Of a stretch of 64,000 bases of DNA, positions 45,927 through 60,200 are shown piece after piece. The notes under the pieces were generated by a model, which made no database searches, was not told the DNA's origin, and worked only from the letters and a program-made list of their open reading frames with translations. The position numbers were made by a program, and so were the translations under genes. This stretch comes from Pogonophryne albipinna (taxonomy: Eukaryota; Chordata; Actinopteri; Perciformes; Artedidraconidae): positions 32,059,562-32,123,561 of the forward strand of contig CM053252.1 in the NCBI GenBank assembly GCA_028583405.1, given 5' to 3'. Every line of letters starts with the position of its first letter. Positions within the stretch are counted from its first letter, which is position 1.

Positions 45927-47377
45927 TCTTGGGCTATGTTGGCCCAGTAAAGGCAAAGTGAATTATAGACCAGGGCTGCGGAGGTGCAACAGGACCACGA
46001 AACTGGGCTTGGAGAAAAAAAACTTAATTTCCACTATTGGGGTTTCTAAAGGATAACATATCTCCTCTAGGAGGATTATTTAGCTCCATGATCTCTATTA
46101 AGTTCTTCCTGACCAGAAAGAATGTGGAGTATTTGAGCAATGATTAATACAAATACAACATGATATGAATTACAACTTGAAAAGAGGATACATAACAGTA
46201 TTCTACTAAAGGGAATAAAACTGTGCAGTGTACAAGAAAACAATTATAATGTTGCTTTATCTTTTACAAAAAAAATAGTGGTTATACCTTGGTCTTATGC
46301 CTAGTAACTTAAAGACAATTCAAAATGTTAAAAGGAAATGCTGTGGCTGACATATATAACCTTATAGCAACAAATCAATATATTGATTATTTCGATATTG
46401 AGTTTATTTAGGAAAATAAGAACCATCTTTTAGCTTCTCAAATAAGAATCTGTTGATTATTTTGGTTTAACTTGAGTAGGCCTACTCACTTACATTGAAC
46501 AAATGTACCTTGTTTTGTTTTCTTATTTAAAAAAACAAAAAATCTATTTTAAGGCATGACTGGAAATGAATGGCATTAGTTGTAAAAATGTTACATACGT
46601 ATATATCAACAAACGACATAATTAAGAGACAGCAACAACAACAGTTAAAAAAACTACTCTAATTTCATACACAAATAATCATGATGGTGAAATAGCAGAG
46701 GAGGCGTATCCTTCAACCTGGTACTTTTACTCTGTTTACATCAAGTACGCAAGCAAGTGACACCAAGCGCTAGGTTGAGACAAACTGCCGAGGGCTGCAC
46801 ACAAACGGCACAAAGATTGTTTAATGTATTTATGTTAGGCATGGGGCTAAGTGACTAGTGATGCTGTGCAAACACGTTTGCAACAACAATCACAGTTTAG
46901 CAAACACTAGCTAAGTGTCAAGCTGTTACGTCAAGTCGGCCAGGAGACGAAAAGTGCATCCGGCTGTAACTATCAAAATAAAAGACAGGTGCCCACGCCA
47001 ATTATTTTAGCTTAAAAATTATGTACTTAATATAATAAATACTACTGTTTATTTTCAATGTATTGATAAATCGATACAACCCTTACTATAGATACAACAG
47101 TGACGTTTTATAAAGGCGGAATAAATAAGAAGTCCATCAAACAACATTTTATTTTTAAGGCGAATTAGCTACATTTCCGGTTTGACCGTGAATAACCATC
47201 GACGCAGACTCTCCACATTAGCTAACTACTCTTAGCTACGAAGCTATCCTAGCCGATACACACAGTATTATTATTTACCAACTTGGACATTATTAATGTG
47301 TACACAACAAAGTATCCGTATTAAAGTACACACCGCAGGGTTACAGTTATCTGACAGACAGCACGAAGGGGGTTTAC

Positions 47378-47560
47378 CTTCTGGGATGAGGCCCTTGGTA
47401 TCTGCTGGGCCTCGGGATGCAAAAGCTCAGCTGACAAAAAGCAGCGATGGTGGGAGACAGCGGTGCGCCCTACCGCTTCGCTCCGGTCACTCACATTCCC
47501 TGCGCTTCTCAGGCAGTTGTCAGCCTGCCAGCCGCCAAACTTACATCTGAATTAACGCTC
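47378..47560 (-). promoter_or_regulatory. probable zbtb44 non-coding exon 1 and promoter
   Basis: On the minus strand a good donor, AGAAG|GTAAACC, lies at 47377. The sequence upstream (47378-47530) is GC-richer with several CpG, unlike the AT-rich surroundings. The first coding exon has an acceptor 38 bases before its ATG, so an upstream exon must exist. The transcription start is not determined. Confidence 0.4.
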
Positions 47561-47599
47561 ACAATAATTAACATGACAACAGGCTAAAGTTAAAAGTTG

Positions 47600-50030
47600 T
47601 TGAGGTGCTGTTATCATTCCTTTGTGCTCCCCTGTCTTTTCTGCGCTCTATTTGTATCCCCACAATGCAACGCGCATCTCTCACGGTACTGTACAGTAAC
47701 AGGAAGTCTCACATTCAGCAACATGTACAACATAACTCAGGCACTGCTCAGACATTTGATAAAAAATCACATTTATTCACACTTCTATGTACCTGGTAAT
47801 CTCATCATAACATGCTCATATCATACACACTAACATATATTTCATTTTTAATTATATTTTTAAATGTATTGTAAAATATGGATGTATTGATGTTGTTTTC
47901 ACTTTTCCATTCACACCTTGAACTTTGTCATACAACCATTCTCTTCAGTAAGGTGAATTATATTAATTTGTAGGTGTCTATGACACTGTTACTGTGTAGC
48001 TATATGCTTCCTGGGGGAAACAAGTGATGATTGTATGATGTTAATTCCTCTTATTGTAATGTTTTAATGCCAGACATTAAGAATATTACTATTATTATGA
48101 ATGCATTTCTCCATATTGATGAATCTCTGTGAAAACACCAGGGACAGTGATGGATATACATTTCTATTCCTGATACATTTTGATATGTTATATTTAATAT
48201 ATTTGTTGGACTGTTGTCTGTAACCTTAATCATTTTGTATTTGAAAATGACTAAGGTTACAGACAACAGTCCAACAAATATATTAATTTGTAACTAATTT
48301 GGTCTCTAAATCTAATATGCTGTGAAAGAATAAGACTGGTATTAAATATGATATTGTTACACATGAACCTGTTTCTGATTCTGATCTGATATATATTACA
48401 GTATGTCACTGTTCATTCATGTTAAATGAAGGTTTCTCCCATTCCTCTGCTGCTGAGTATGCTTTTATGGCTGTCTTTATTTAAGATGCCTGAGCAGAGA
48501 AGTGATTCCCATGTCTGAGGATTTTACAGAAGATCTTAAGGTGTTTTAGTCGTAAAACCTGCAATTAAATACCTCGCCCAACTTTTATAAGCTGTTGACC
48601 CAACTCAAAGGATTCCAATAATCTGGCTTTCATTGGTGTGTTTAAGTGGCCAACAATGGGTTTAAAGAGTTCTCTGGGAAACATGGAAAACTTGAATATT
48701 TGTTTGCATGTAAAGGGTTATTTTGAAGTATGGCTCCTCCCAATATTGGCACATGTTTGTTGATATGTAACCACCAATCTGGAATCCCTGGAATCTTCAA
48801 GTAATCAAGCTTTTTTTGCACAAAAGAGAAAACAAAAAGTATCATAGAGAATACGCATCAGAAAAATAGAATCACGTATTGACATAAATGTGTTTATTTG
48901 ACCATTTTTATAGACAACAATCTCAAAGACAGTAGCATCTGCCCAAATTATATGTCCAAGGTAAAAAAAATACAAAAATAAATAGCTTAAAAAGGAAGCT
49001 GTAATAATAAAATAGTATGGTCCTTCACTGAAGGGATACAGTATAAGCCTAATGCTCATTCTGTTTTGTTTTATAACATTATGTAAATTAACATCAGAAT
49101 AAAAAATCTAATATACATACAAGAGTCTGAAAACATCTGTGAGTGTTTGCATATGAGACATTAACAAATAAAAGTCTGGAAACAAATCAAAGATACTTTT
49201 CACATACACGATAGATAGTATGCTTACGACTTGGTAACTACACCTCCAAACAAACATTTGTAGCATGGCAAATTGTCTGTACCACTGTTCCTCTCAACGA
49301 AATTGTAATCCTTGGAATAAAATTAAACTACAGGGCAGAGGGAATTTCTCTGTCATGGGTTTCTCATTATCAAGGCTAATTCACTTTACACAATGTGTAA
49401 AATCAAATTCTATCAATTTTAATACATTCTATAGCTCTAGTTGGCATTGAAAACATCTGTAGTCCTTAGTAGCACATTTTAAAGTCCAAAAGAATCCTGT
49501 TTGAGTGTCACTGATTAGTATTCCCACAGTTCAACACACACAAAAACGCATTTCCCAGAGGCTTAATACTCCAATGTATCAATCGTATGTACCGGCCTCA
49601 ATACAAGACAAATGGCTCCTTTGAGCTTTGAAGGGCTTTGAGTTCTGTGGAGGACAGTTGGAGATATATTTACACTTTGCTGGTGTTGGACAGCAGGTTT
49701 CATGCCATTGCTTTAGCCCCACAATAAATGAAAGCAAAATTAGAAAGACATATTGCAGATTATACCAGACTTCATCCAAAAAAGTTAGTTTTTTGTTTCT
49801 CTTTCTGGAGAAACTCACACACAGCACCTTCGTCTAACAACTATACATAGCATCACATGTACATCCTGAGGTAGATATCCATTGTGTCTCAATAGTGGTG
49901 TCCAATGTCAACAAAACATGACAAAACAATATTCAGGCAAATTCCCATGATCTGACTAGATGCTACCAGTTAGTAATATGGACGGATTACAAGCACGGGA
50001 CCCCCGGGCACAGACATGTATGGCTCTTTT
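47600..50030. other. intergenic space between zbtb44 and adamts8
   Basis: AT-rich, no coding signal. It must contain the adamts8 3' UTR end. A minus-strand AATAAA candidate lies at about 48892. It also contains the hairpin at 48196-48284. Confidence 0.5.
48196..48284. repeat. 41 bp near-perfect inverted repeat (hairpin)
   Basis: Arms 48196-48236 and 48244-48284 pair with a single mismatch around a 7-base loop (GTATTTG). The core is TTGTTGGACTGTTGTCTGTA and its inverse. No coding frame or transposon signature is attached. Confidence 0.9.
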
Positions 50031-50034
50031 GGTG

Positions 50035-50450
50035 GTCACTTTGTGTCAACTTGTGTCTCTTTGAAGTGGTTTTGGGTCTCTTTGTGTTTTTTATATGTCT
50101 CTTTGTGGCAATTTTGAGTGTCTGTAGTTGTTTTTGTCAGTTAGTGTTTGGTATATGTCTCCTTGTGGTTCTTTTGTGTCTTCTGGTTTATGTTATGTTT
50201 ATCTTGGTGCTCATTTTGCTTCTGTTTGTGGTCACTTTGGTTTAATTGGTGGTATTTTTGTGTCAATATGCGGTCGTTTTTTGTCTCTGTGGTTGTTTGT
50301 GTCTCTTGGTATTCGTCTTGTGTCTTTTGGTATTTGTTTTGTGTTTCTTTCTCGTCATTTTGCATCCCTTTGTGATATGTTTTGGGTGGTTTTAAGCCTA
50401 CGGTTGTTTTGTGTTGTCATTGTGTGCCTTTTTGGTTGTTTGTCCGTGCC
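50035..50450. repeat. T/G-rich minisatellite-like tract
   Basis: Repeats of TTTGTGTCTCTTTGTGGT-like units, degenerate, about 415 bp. It lies 80-500 bases past the adamts8 stop codon, so probably within its 3' UTR. Confidence 0.8.
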
Positions 50451-50531
50451 TGGAGAGCCCATCCAGTATTCCATCCGTGGTTGGTAAATGCAGTCGGACC
50501 AATCAGGGAAAGTTCAGTATACTCATGTTCT

Positions 50532-51276
50532 TCATAAGCATTCTTGGTTGAGACAGTCCCCGGAGACTGGATCTGGGATTTTGTTCAGATCGCACTTCTC
50601 TGACTCAACAATCTTCCCAGTGTAGTCTATGCACACAACGCTGCGGCGGCGCTCCCCCTGGCCACAAGTTCGTGAGCAGACGGACCAAGGTCCCATTTGC
50701 CAAATGGGGCATGGCACATCCCCACAGGGCCTGATGTCTACAGGCTTAAGGTCTCTGTCACAATGGCTGGAAAGGAAGCCTGCGTTGTCTCTGCATTCAA
50801 CGTTCCTCCGGGACCATCCGGAGCCACAGCTCTTGGAGCACTCAGACCACTCCCCTAGCATCCAGTCAGGTACGCCAAACGGATGGATCATATGCAAAGA
50901 TGGTGCAAAGGCCTTCCTCTCCTTTGATTTGTTGAAGCTCACATCTCTAGCGATGAAAAAGGTATATTTGACCTTGGGAGGGTTGTCGTCCCCTGCAGTG
51001 GCTAGGAGTTGGATGGTGATGGCCTCCTTCAGCTGCCTGAAGCTCTGTATCCTCTCCAGCGTGGTGGAAGAGCCGCTGTACTTCAGCACAGTGCCCAGCA
51101 CAGGAATGTCCTGCTCCACCGTGGATACAGAGAAGTTACCGTTGAGGATGTTACCGCCACCCTCTCTCTTTACAGCCAGGTAATTCCCATCATGTTTGAT
51201 TCCTCTGTGGCTCCGCTGTTTGATGTCAATGTTCGTAGCGCCAACAGGAATTGTGACAATGTCACTGTATCCATAG
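50532..51276 (-). CDS. adamts8: adamts8 last exon (spacer, TSP1-2, TSP1-3)
   Basis: 745 bp from acceptor CCACCAG to TGA at 50534-50532. It encodes the spacer, then [18 protein letters not shown] (TSP1-2) and [16 protein letters not shown] (TSP1-3), ending NQECL. Confidence 0.93.
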
Positions 51277-54200
51277 CTGGTGGAGAAAAGACAGAACTGG
51301 ATTTAGATAAGTTACCCTCTTTTTTATCCTCCCTTAAATGAATAGTTCCTTACTTGGGTCTGATAGCTATCGTCCCTGGACCCGAGCTCTTTGAAATACT
51401 CAAAAATACGGCAACACCTATAAATCTAACTACTTTATGGAATTCCTTTTAGATTTTAGCAAATATGCTAACAAAGAGAGCTAGGCTAGCTGACCCCCAT
51501 TTTTCAGTTTTGCGCTAAGATAGCTAACTAACTGCTGGCTGTAGACTTTCATTTACCCAGAATGACCCTGATCAAAAGCCACAAACTGAAACCTGTTGGT
51601 CAAACAATAAAGTAATTCTGTATACTACTACGTGTTGCTGTAGCCTAACCTTTTGAGACTTTCCCCCCGCTCCATGCACCTTGGAAGTAGTTAAAGTAGT
51701 GCCAGAGATCCCTACTAAGCTATTAAAGTGGTAGGAATGTTTTCTAATACTCAGGTCGTCAAAGCATTCAGGCTAAATAAATGTTAATAAATGCTTATTA
51801 GCAATCCTAGAAAGTGATTAGTATTGGTCCTCTGATGTATCTCTCAGAAATACGAAAGTGTTTTTTCGATTTCATTATCAGGTGACTTTTTTATTGCTAT
51901 GTTTGTTTTGTATCCTAGCTTGCATCTATAAATATATACACTGAACAAAAATATAAACGCAACACTTTTGTTTTTGCTCCCATTTTTCATGAGATGAACT
52001 CAAAGATCTAAAACATTTTCTATATACACAAAATAACCATTTCTCTCAAATATTGTTCACAAATCTGAAAAAATCTGTGATAGTGAGCACTTCTCCTTTG
52101 CCGAGATAATCCATCCCACCTCACAGGTGTGGCATATCAAGATGCTGATTAGACAGCATGATTATTGCACAGGTGTGCCTTAGGCTGGCCACAATAAAAG
52201 GCCACTCTGAAACGTGCAGTTTTATCACACAGCACAATGCCACAGATGTCGCAAGTTTTGAGGGAGCGTGCAATTGGCATGCTGACAGCAGGAATGTCCA
52301 CCAGAGCTGTTGCCCATGAATTGAATGTTCATTTCTCTACCATAAGCCGTCTCCAAAGGCGTTTCAGATAATTTGGCAGTACATCCAACCGGCCTCACAA
52401 CCGCAGACCACGTGTAACCACACCAGCCCAGGACCTCCACATCCAGCATGTTCACCTCCAAGATCGTCTGAGACCAGCCACTCGGACAGCTACTGCAACA
52501 ATCGGTTTGCATAACCAAAGAATTTCTGCACAAACTGTCAGAAACCGTCTCAGGGAAGCTCATCTGCATGCTCGTCGTCCTCATAGGGGTCTCGACCTGA
52601 CTCCGGTTCGTCGTCGTAACCGACTTGAGTAGGCAAATGCTCACATTCGATGGCGTCTGGCACGTTGGAGAGGTGTTCTCTTCACGGATGAATCCCGGTT
52701 TTCACTGTTCAGGGCAGATGGCAGACAGCGTGTGTGGCGTTGTGTGGGTGAGCGGTTTTCTGATGTCAATGTTGTGAATCGAGTGGCCCATGGTGGTGGT
52801 GGGGTTATGGTATGGGCAGGCGTATGTTATGGACGACGAACACAGGTGCATTTTATTGATGGCATTGTAAATGCACAGAGATACCGTGACGAGATCCTGA
52901 GGCCCATTGTTGTGCCATTCATCCACGACCATCACCTCATGTTGCAGCATGATAATGCACGGCCCCATGTTGCAAGGATCTGTACACAATTCCTGGAGGC
53001 TGAAAACATCCCAGTTCTTGCATGGCCAGCATACTCACCGGACATGTCACCCATTGAGCATGTTTGGGATGCTCTGGTCTCGGCGTATACGACAGCGTGT
53101 TCCAGTTCCTGCCAATATCCAGCAACTTGGCACAGCCATTGAAGAGGAGTGGAACAACATTCCACAGGCCACAATCAACAACCTGATCAACTCTATGCGA
53201 AGGAGATGTGTTGCACTGTGTGGGGCAAATGGTGGTCACACCAGATACTGCCTGGTTTTCGGACCCCCCCAGACACCCCCAATAAAGCAAAACTGCACGT
53301 TTCAGAGTGGCCTTTTATTGTGGCCAGCCTAAGGCACACCTGTGCAATAATCATGCTGTCTAATCAGCATCTTGATATGCCACACCTGTGAGGTGGGATG
53401 GATTATCTCGGCAAAGGAGAAGTGCTCACTATCACAGATTTTTTCAGATTTGTGAACAATATTTGAGAGAAATGGTTATTTTGTGTATTTTGAACATGTT
53501 TTAGATCTTTGAGTTCATCTCATGAAAAATGGGAGCAAAAACAAAAGTGTTGCATTTATATTTTTGTTCAGTGTAAATAGAGAAACTATTTGTTTTATTG
53601 GCCACTGGTTGTTGGCAATGTAGGAATTTGATTGTTCTTCCTGGAAACCGGAGAATATAAAGAGAAACATCATTTCCAAATTACATAAAGTAGACCATGT
53701 TTTTGAATCGGTTTGTTTGTTTGTTTTTCTGTCTGTCTATGCAGGGTTATGGAAAACTGCTGGCCTGCTTTCATAAATCATGGTGGAGGAGTGTATCATT
53801 TGCCAGGGAATAAATCAATAATTAAGTTTGGAGCAGATTCGGATCATGTGTGCAAACAAGCAATATTTTTCTATCATTCTAACAGCCATTCTTTTTTTCC
53901 ATGTATTTGTCCCTTTAAAATAACTGCTTTCATTGCTGCAAAACCTTTCCATCAAGATAAGCAAGAGGAAGCAGCGTTTTCGATGCTACAATCTTTCATC
54001 AGATTAGAGAATGTCAAAACTATAAACAGTCAAATATAGCATTGATTTTACATCTGACTTATTTTGGTAGCTAGCTTCTTGTTCTGCTAGTGCGTTGCCC
54101 TCGTTGTTTCACTACAAAATGATAGGCAAAACCTTCTAAAAGCTTTTTCACTCAAAAATGAAATCAATCTACACTGCATTTGTTATTACTTTCATTTTCA

Positions 54201-57200
54201 TATACCAAGGATTTTCAGAGCACTTACGTTGCTTTGTTGTAGGAGCCTGTGATCTTTCGACAAGTGAGCCCACTCCCTCCACACACTCCACACTTATCCA
54301 ATCTCTTGTTGGACCCAATCACTTGGTCGCAGCCGGCCTTCACACACTGGCCTTGGACACACACCGATGTGGTGTCAGGGCCACAGGTCGTCCCATCAAT
54401 GACCTGCAGGAACGCAGCAAGTAGTGGTTGTTAATTATTTTAACAAAAGTCAAGCGTTTTTTTATCAAAGTGTTCTAAATAGAAGTAAAAATGCATGTGT
54501 TTCGGAAGTAGTGAGAATAGGACGACAAACATGAGACTTGGGATATACTGCACAGCAGGTTGTGTGACAGGTTGTTCTGATGTAGTTTTGATGTTGTTAG
54601 GCCACCCCTTGTTTACTTTAATTCATCAAAAAATAGGATGATGAATTGATAGGAGTGGAGTATTCCTTTAACAAAGGTCTGTTGAAAAGCTTTTAACAAT
54701 GACTCTAACAGGTCCACAAAAAGAGAGAATGTGGACTTGGGGTTATCGGTCAAACTCCTTTTCGTAGGTCAAGATAATCTTGACTGAAAGAATAATTGTG
54801 TTCAAATAAGTCTTTGAATGGGGTTTTCGCTTGAGCTTCCACACAAATAATGCAAATGTCATAGTTATATTAACTCAGGAAAGGCCAGGTTTCCATGTGT
54901 CATGTGAAATAATTTGTCAGTGCAAAACAGATAATAACATTAATAACAATGGATTCATGAATTTATAGTTTCATGTGATATCATATTATATCTGCATATA
55001 TTTCTTTACTTTAGCAGAAATTAGTTGGCCACAGCATTTTGAAAACAATACAGTCGATCGGGACTGCGCGTCTCAGAAATCAGCCTTACTTTAGAGCTTT
55101 ATTCAGTACACTTCTAGAGAAGCTTTACGGAGACCTTTGACAGCAATGGATTCCTTAGATTTTACAGTGTATTATTACATTGCTTAGTTGAATACTCAAT
55201 TCTGGTGGGTGACATTTGGATATTCCAGGGGTTTGTTTAATATTCAGACCTACACTAAGGAGGACGCTCTGACTAATGTGCAGTCATATCAATCCGCAGA
55301 AAGTATGGTCAATTTTACGTCACTAAACATTAGTTTTCCTCCATCAGTGAATACCATGGAATACATTTTATTAATATTATATTTGTGGAGAGCACAAAAT
55401 GGAAAGAGATTAGAGACCATCAACCTGTTGGTGTTCTTTTATTTATTTTCACTATAGCTTAAAAATGAGTTTGCTCCTGCTCTGATACTCACGATTATGT
55501 ACTTTAAGGATGGTTGTGTTCTCAATCAATTACAATACAAGCTTTTATGTCAGACTGAGTTCTAAGATATATATTTCACCATCGAATGTGAATATGTGAA
55601 AAGTATAATGGTTGCGTTTGAGCTGTGAGTGCATCTGCTGTACCTTGGGTTCAAACACCTTAAATTCACTGCTGCCCCTGGCCCTGCAGAACAGCTTGCA
55701 TCTGTCTCTGGGAGAAACGCCAGCGTACTTTGGGATCCACTGTTTCATATTCCCATTGTAGTCCAGGTAGTTAGGGCTGTTGTACATATCACACTGCTCC
55801 TCTCTGAAACTCTTTCCTAAGGTAAAGGAGTAAAGATTAGTGTACAATACACTGAGGTCTACTATGGAAATGAAATCATTTAGATTCATAAAAAAACCTA
55901 ATGTGCATTTAAGACAATTATACAAGATCATTTCGGTAAAAATAAGAATCACAAGAAGAAATATAAAGCATATCGTTTAAAAGGTAAAATGTAAATGTCA
56001 CTATTAAAATGCAAAAAAATACTAAAAGTGTCAAAAGAAATGAATCAGTAACCTATTTATAATGAATTGATCCATGAGACGACATCTCTACAGAAAGGGC
56101 GTGAATTGATTTTACACAAGAATGCATGATCTTTATCATTTCATTATTATTGCATGTTTCCATGGTTTTATTGTATGTGTCTACCTTGTCAAAAAGGTCT
56201 GGTTAAACCATTAAATATTTGTCAAGACATCTTTTTTTACCTCCTTCAAGAAGGTTATGTTTTCAGCTTTGTTTGTTTCTCTCTCTGTCAGCAAGATTAC
56301 AGAAAAAAAAACTAGTGGAGGACAATTCATGAAATCTGTTGGGAGGATATAGCCTGTTAAATGATACAGTGGATCTGATTCACAGAGTATTTTTCACTTT
56401 CATTAACATTGCAAAATAGGAAATATGTCTGCACACTACATTTGCCCTTGTAGTTATTATATTGAATATATGATATGTATATGTAAAACCCATCCATTTT
56501 GATTGTAACTTGCCAAAACAAAAAGGGGAAAAAAAGCACCAAAAAAGTTACTTTACATGTTACTTGTTAGACGCTTTTATCCAAAGCGACTTACTCAATA
56601 CTGTGGACAATCCCCACAGGAGCAATTTGGGGTGAAGTGTCTCAGGGACACAACGACATGCTGACTGTTGTGTCCCTGACTGTTTGAACCTGTGCCCCCC
56701 TGAGCCGAACACCAACGCACTAAACCACTGCGCCACACACCTCCCGATGGAAAACTTTAGGCCTTGAAACTAATTCACCAGCATTTAAAACGGTATGACT
56801 TCCTTGAAGTTAATATATCTGCACGTTCCTTGTTGTTTGGAGTTTTAATCTTTATGGTTTGTACACTTTGTAAGTCACTTGTAAGTCGCTTTGGATCAAA
56901 TGTAATGTAATGGAGTGTATAGAATCATTCAGCATGCTTGAAGCTTTGTTTTTAAAACCTGCCTATTGCTTATTCTCACCTTCATCTTCGTCACAGGGCT
57001 GCGTGTTGCAGGACTTGTACCGAACCCTCTGTCCCTCACAGTACTTCCCTCCGTTCTGCGGGATAGGTTCAGTGCACTCCCTGTGGGAGAACTCCACCCC
57101 CCCTCCACACGTCCTGGAGCACTGCTGCCACGGTCCCCACAAACTCCAGCCGCCGTCAACAGCCACCTGCGGTACAACACAGCGAGGGAAGAGGAGGGAA

Positions 57201-60200
57201 AAGAGCAGTCAGAGTAGGTGGTTAGAGCTCAGTGCCAAAAGCAATCTCAGCTGTGTAGCCTTAACCACAGTCTGGGCTTCTGGGTTTGAGGCCGTACAGT
57301 GTGCTGGCGTGCCGCGATTCCAGGCTAAATCTGTGTTGAAGTTCGGCACGCGCATGCTGTCTGCCTCTGCCCGCATTCCTGCCACATGTGTCACTCACCA
57401 CTAGTGGAACCTGCCATGCTGCAGCTTTGGAAGGCATCATTGAAAGTGTGTGTGCATATGTGTATGTGTTTGAAGAGTTAGTGTCCTTTTCCAGCAGTTT
57501 ATGAGTTTGGACCAGCTAACATCCCAACTGCCAGCACGTCTGGGTTGATAAACAGATGTATGATCATAACACAAGGAGCAGATATCAAGGTGAGCAAGAT
57601 AAAATGAAACACTGAGACTTATACATGTTCTTTTAGGAAATATAAACAGACATTATGAAGCAACTTGGTTTAAACTTACTGAATTCCAAGTAAGTATATT
57701 CATAAACAGTCACTTGTGCTTTTCATTTCAGTCACTTATGCTTTTCATTTATGTAAAACTACTTAAAACTGCTACTTCTGTAAGACACTGTGTCTTTGAA
57801 TTGCGACAGCCAGGCTAACTAGGATGTTTTTTTCCCCTAAAACAACCGATTTCCAATATAAATGTTGTTTTGCGTTGGTGAATAACAATCCTTTCATGGT
57901 TGGTTTGGTGCAGTTACATTGCATTAAGTTTTAGATGTAAAATGTTTCCTTAGCACAAAAAGGACATCTTCTTATCATTCACTACATAATGTAGGTTGCA
58001 AGTTCATTTAGACTATTTCCAGGATTTATGTTGCAGAACAGAGGGTCAAACCTATTACATTTGTCAAAAATAATTCTGTATCAAAAACCCAATGTGAAAA
58101 CATAAAACATTGAAAACCTGTTTTTATTGTCTAAAAAAATTGTCTAAAAAGAATCCAACAGGTTTTTGCCAACACATTTGGTAACTTTTTTGTAAAATAC
58201 AGTGCACTTCAAAGGAAGTTACTCATCTAAAAAAAAAAAGGACAAGATTTTGGTATTAGAAGCGTTCTGGTTTCCCTTAGAATTCCAAGTAGTAGGCCTA
58301 TTGACCAATCACGGTTAAGCAGATTGAATACAGGTTTACAGTCGTCTCCAGAGGAATTAGCTTTGTATTAGCTTAGGTAATCGGTTGTAGACTTTGCCCA
58401 TTGACAAGTCAAACTTTATTCTAGCATCTTAAATTGATTATCTGACCTTAATCAATGACTGACACAGTCTTGGCTTGAATATCCTTTAAACAGACACCAG
58501 AACCTCCAAAATATTGTCTGTAGTTCCCTGAGTCATATCATTATCAGACTAAAAATAGCAGATGGTTTTAAATTTGGTAGCCTACGTAACTAAAACACCG
58601 ATTTGTACATTGTATTGAATGGCTGTCACTGTATCTACAATTTAAGTCTAGAGGAAAATGATGAAGGCTAAAAGTTGGGATAACAGCACAAGAAGGAAGA
58701 AATTCAGAAGTCAGCAAACTTCTAAATTTGCGAACATTAGCTAACATTAGCCACCATAAGTCATACCAGACCAACAAAAGCTGTCGCACCGAACCCCAGA
58801 GTGTGTTGAATTAAGCAAGGGAGAGTTTTATCGTTAATGACTTCAAAATGTGGAAGAACACAGAAGCAGACTTACCAAAGGCTGCATCACGTCCTGAGTG
58901 GGCATGCACTCTCCGTGGAGGCAGGACCCGTTGAGGCTGCAGGGGGTCCCGTCCGCCCAGGGCAAGCTGCCGTTCTTGGTGGAGCACTGCTGCGTCCCGT
59001 CCTCCTGACACCACAGCTGGCTACAAATATCACTATCTGAGGAGTTGGGGCATTGGACAAACTCCTCTCCAAACATGTGCTGGCACTGCTGGTCCAGGCT
59101 GTACTTGAAGCCCGGCAGCTCACTCGGTAACGGCATGGTACTCTCTGTTACATCCAGCAGGCAGTCCCCTATGGTCACAACACAAAGAAAAGAAACACTG
59201 CATGAGATTATAGTGTGGTTTATGGGGATTAAGGACTTTGGGTGGCATGACAACATTGTGAAATGATTCAGGGCCAAAATGGATAACGTCACTTTTATAG
59301 GCATCCTAGGGTTTTGAATCTTGACATTTAGCAGCTATTTCAAATCAGAATGCTTTCATTGTCCTCACATGATTCTCTGTTACATTCAATACACTTTTGT
59401 TTCTTGAGTATTCAATGACGTCCGCAGTTTGGAATGAACACTCTTAGCAACACGTTTTTTATTCAAACTGATAAAGAACATATTTTGCTGACACCAGCTG
59501 TTGCTTTTGGCCGAGGAGGTGAAGAACAGGAAGAAGTCCGTTGCATGACTCATAGGGAAAGAAGGTTCACTGATAGGTCTAGCAAGGATACAAACAAATG
59601 TAACATACACAACCAGGGATGGAGAGAGGGAAGCTACATTAAGAAACAGAAAGGGAGTTAGGAGAAGGGGATGTGGAAATCGAGGGCACGATAAACTATC
59701 CCTACAACCCATCATTTGAGGGGAGCGACATGTTTGCACAAGAAAGCCATAGTTATAGCAGAAGAGGAATAACATTATGTTTTATTCGTCTCTGAATCAG
59801 CCCTATTAAGAGAGTCAGTATTGTGAAAGAGACGTCCATACTGGCTGCTAAGCTTCTGATGTAATCAGTGTGTAATTTCTGGTATGCTGGGAAAAAAAAC
59901 TCAAATATTTCTTACCATGTCCATTGTCAAAGAACTCTGTGATGTAGAGAGCGCTGCAGGGAGACCAAGGCGCGGTCTTGTTGAGGCTGACAAACAGAGG
60001 AGCCATCAGGTGATGACCTCCCAGATCTCCAAACAGCCTCTCACAGGTCTTGGAGTCATCATGAGGCATACTCAACACATGACCTGCAATGGTGATAATG
60101 GGAGACACAGTTTCACAGATGCACAGAAAAGTGGTTCTGAATGACTGGAAAATACTTTAAGGCCATATACCTACCCTTAAATAATAAATGTAAGCTTACC

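Noticed and set aside
50128..50487. 119-codon frame and overlapping hydrophobic frames
   Set aside because: They come from the T/G-rich minisatellite, which is free of stops in several frames and encodes low-complexity peptides.
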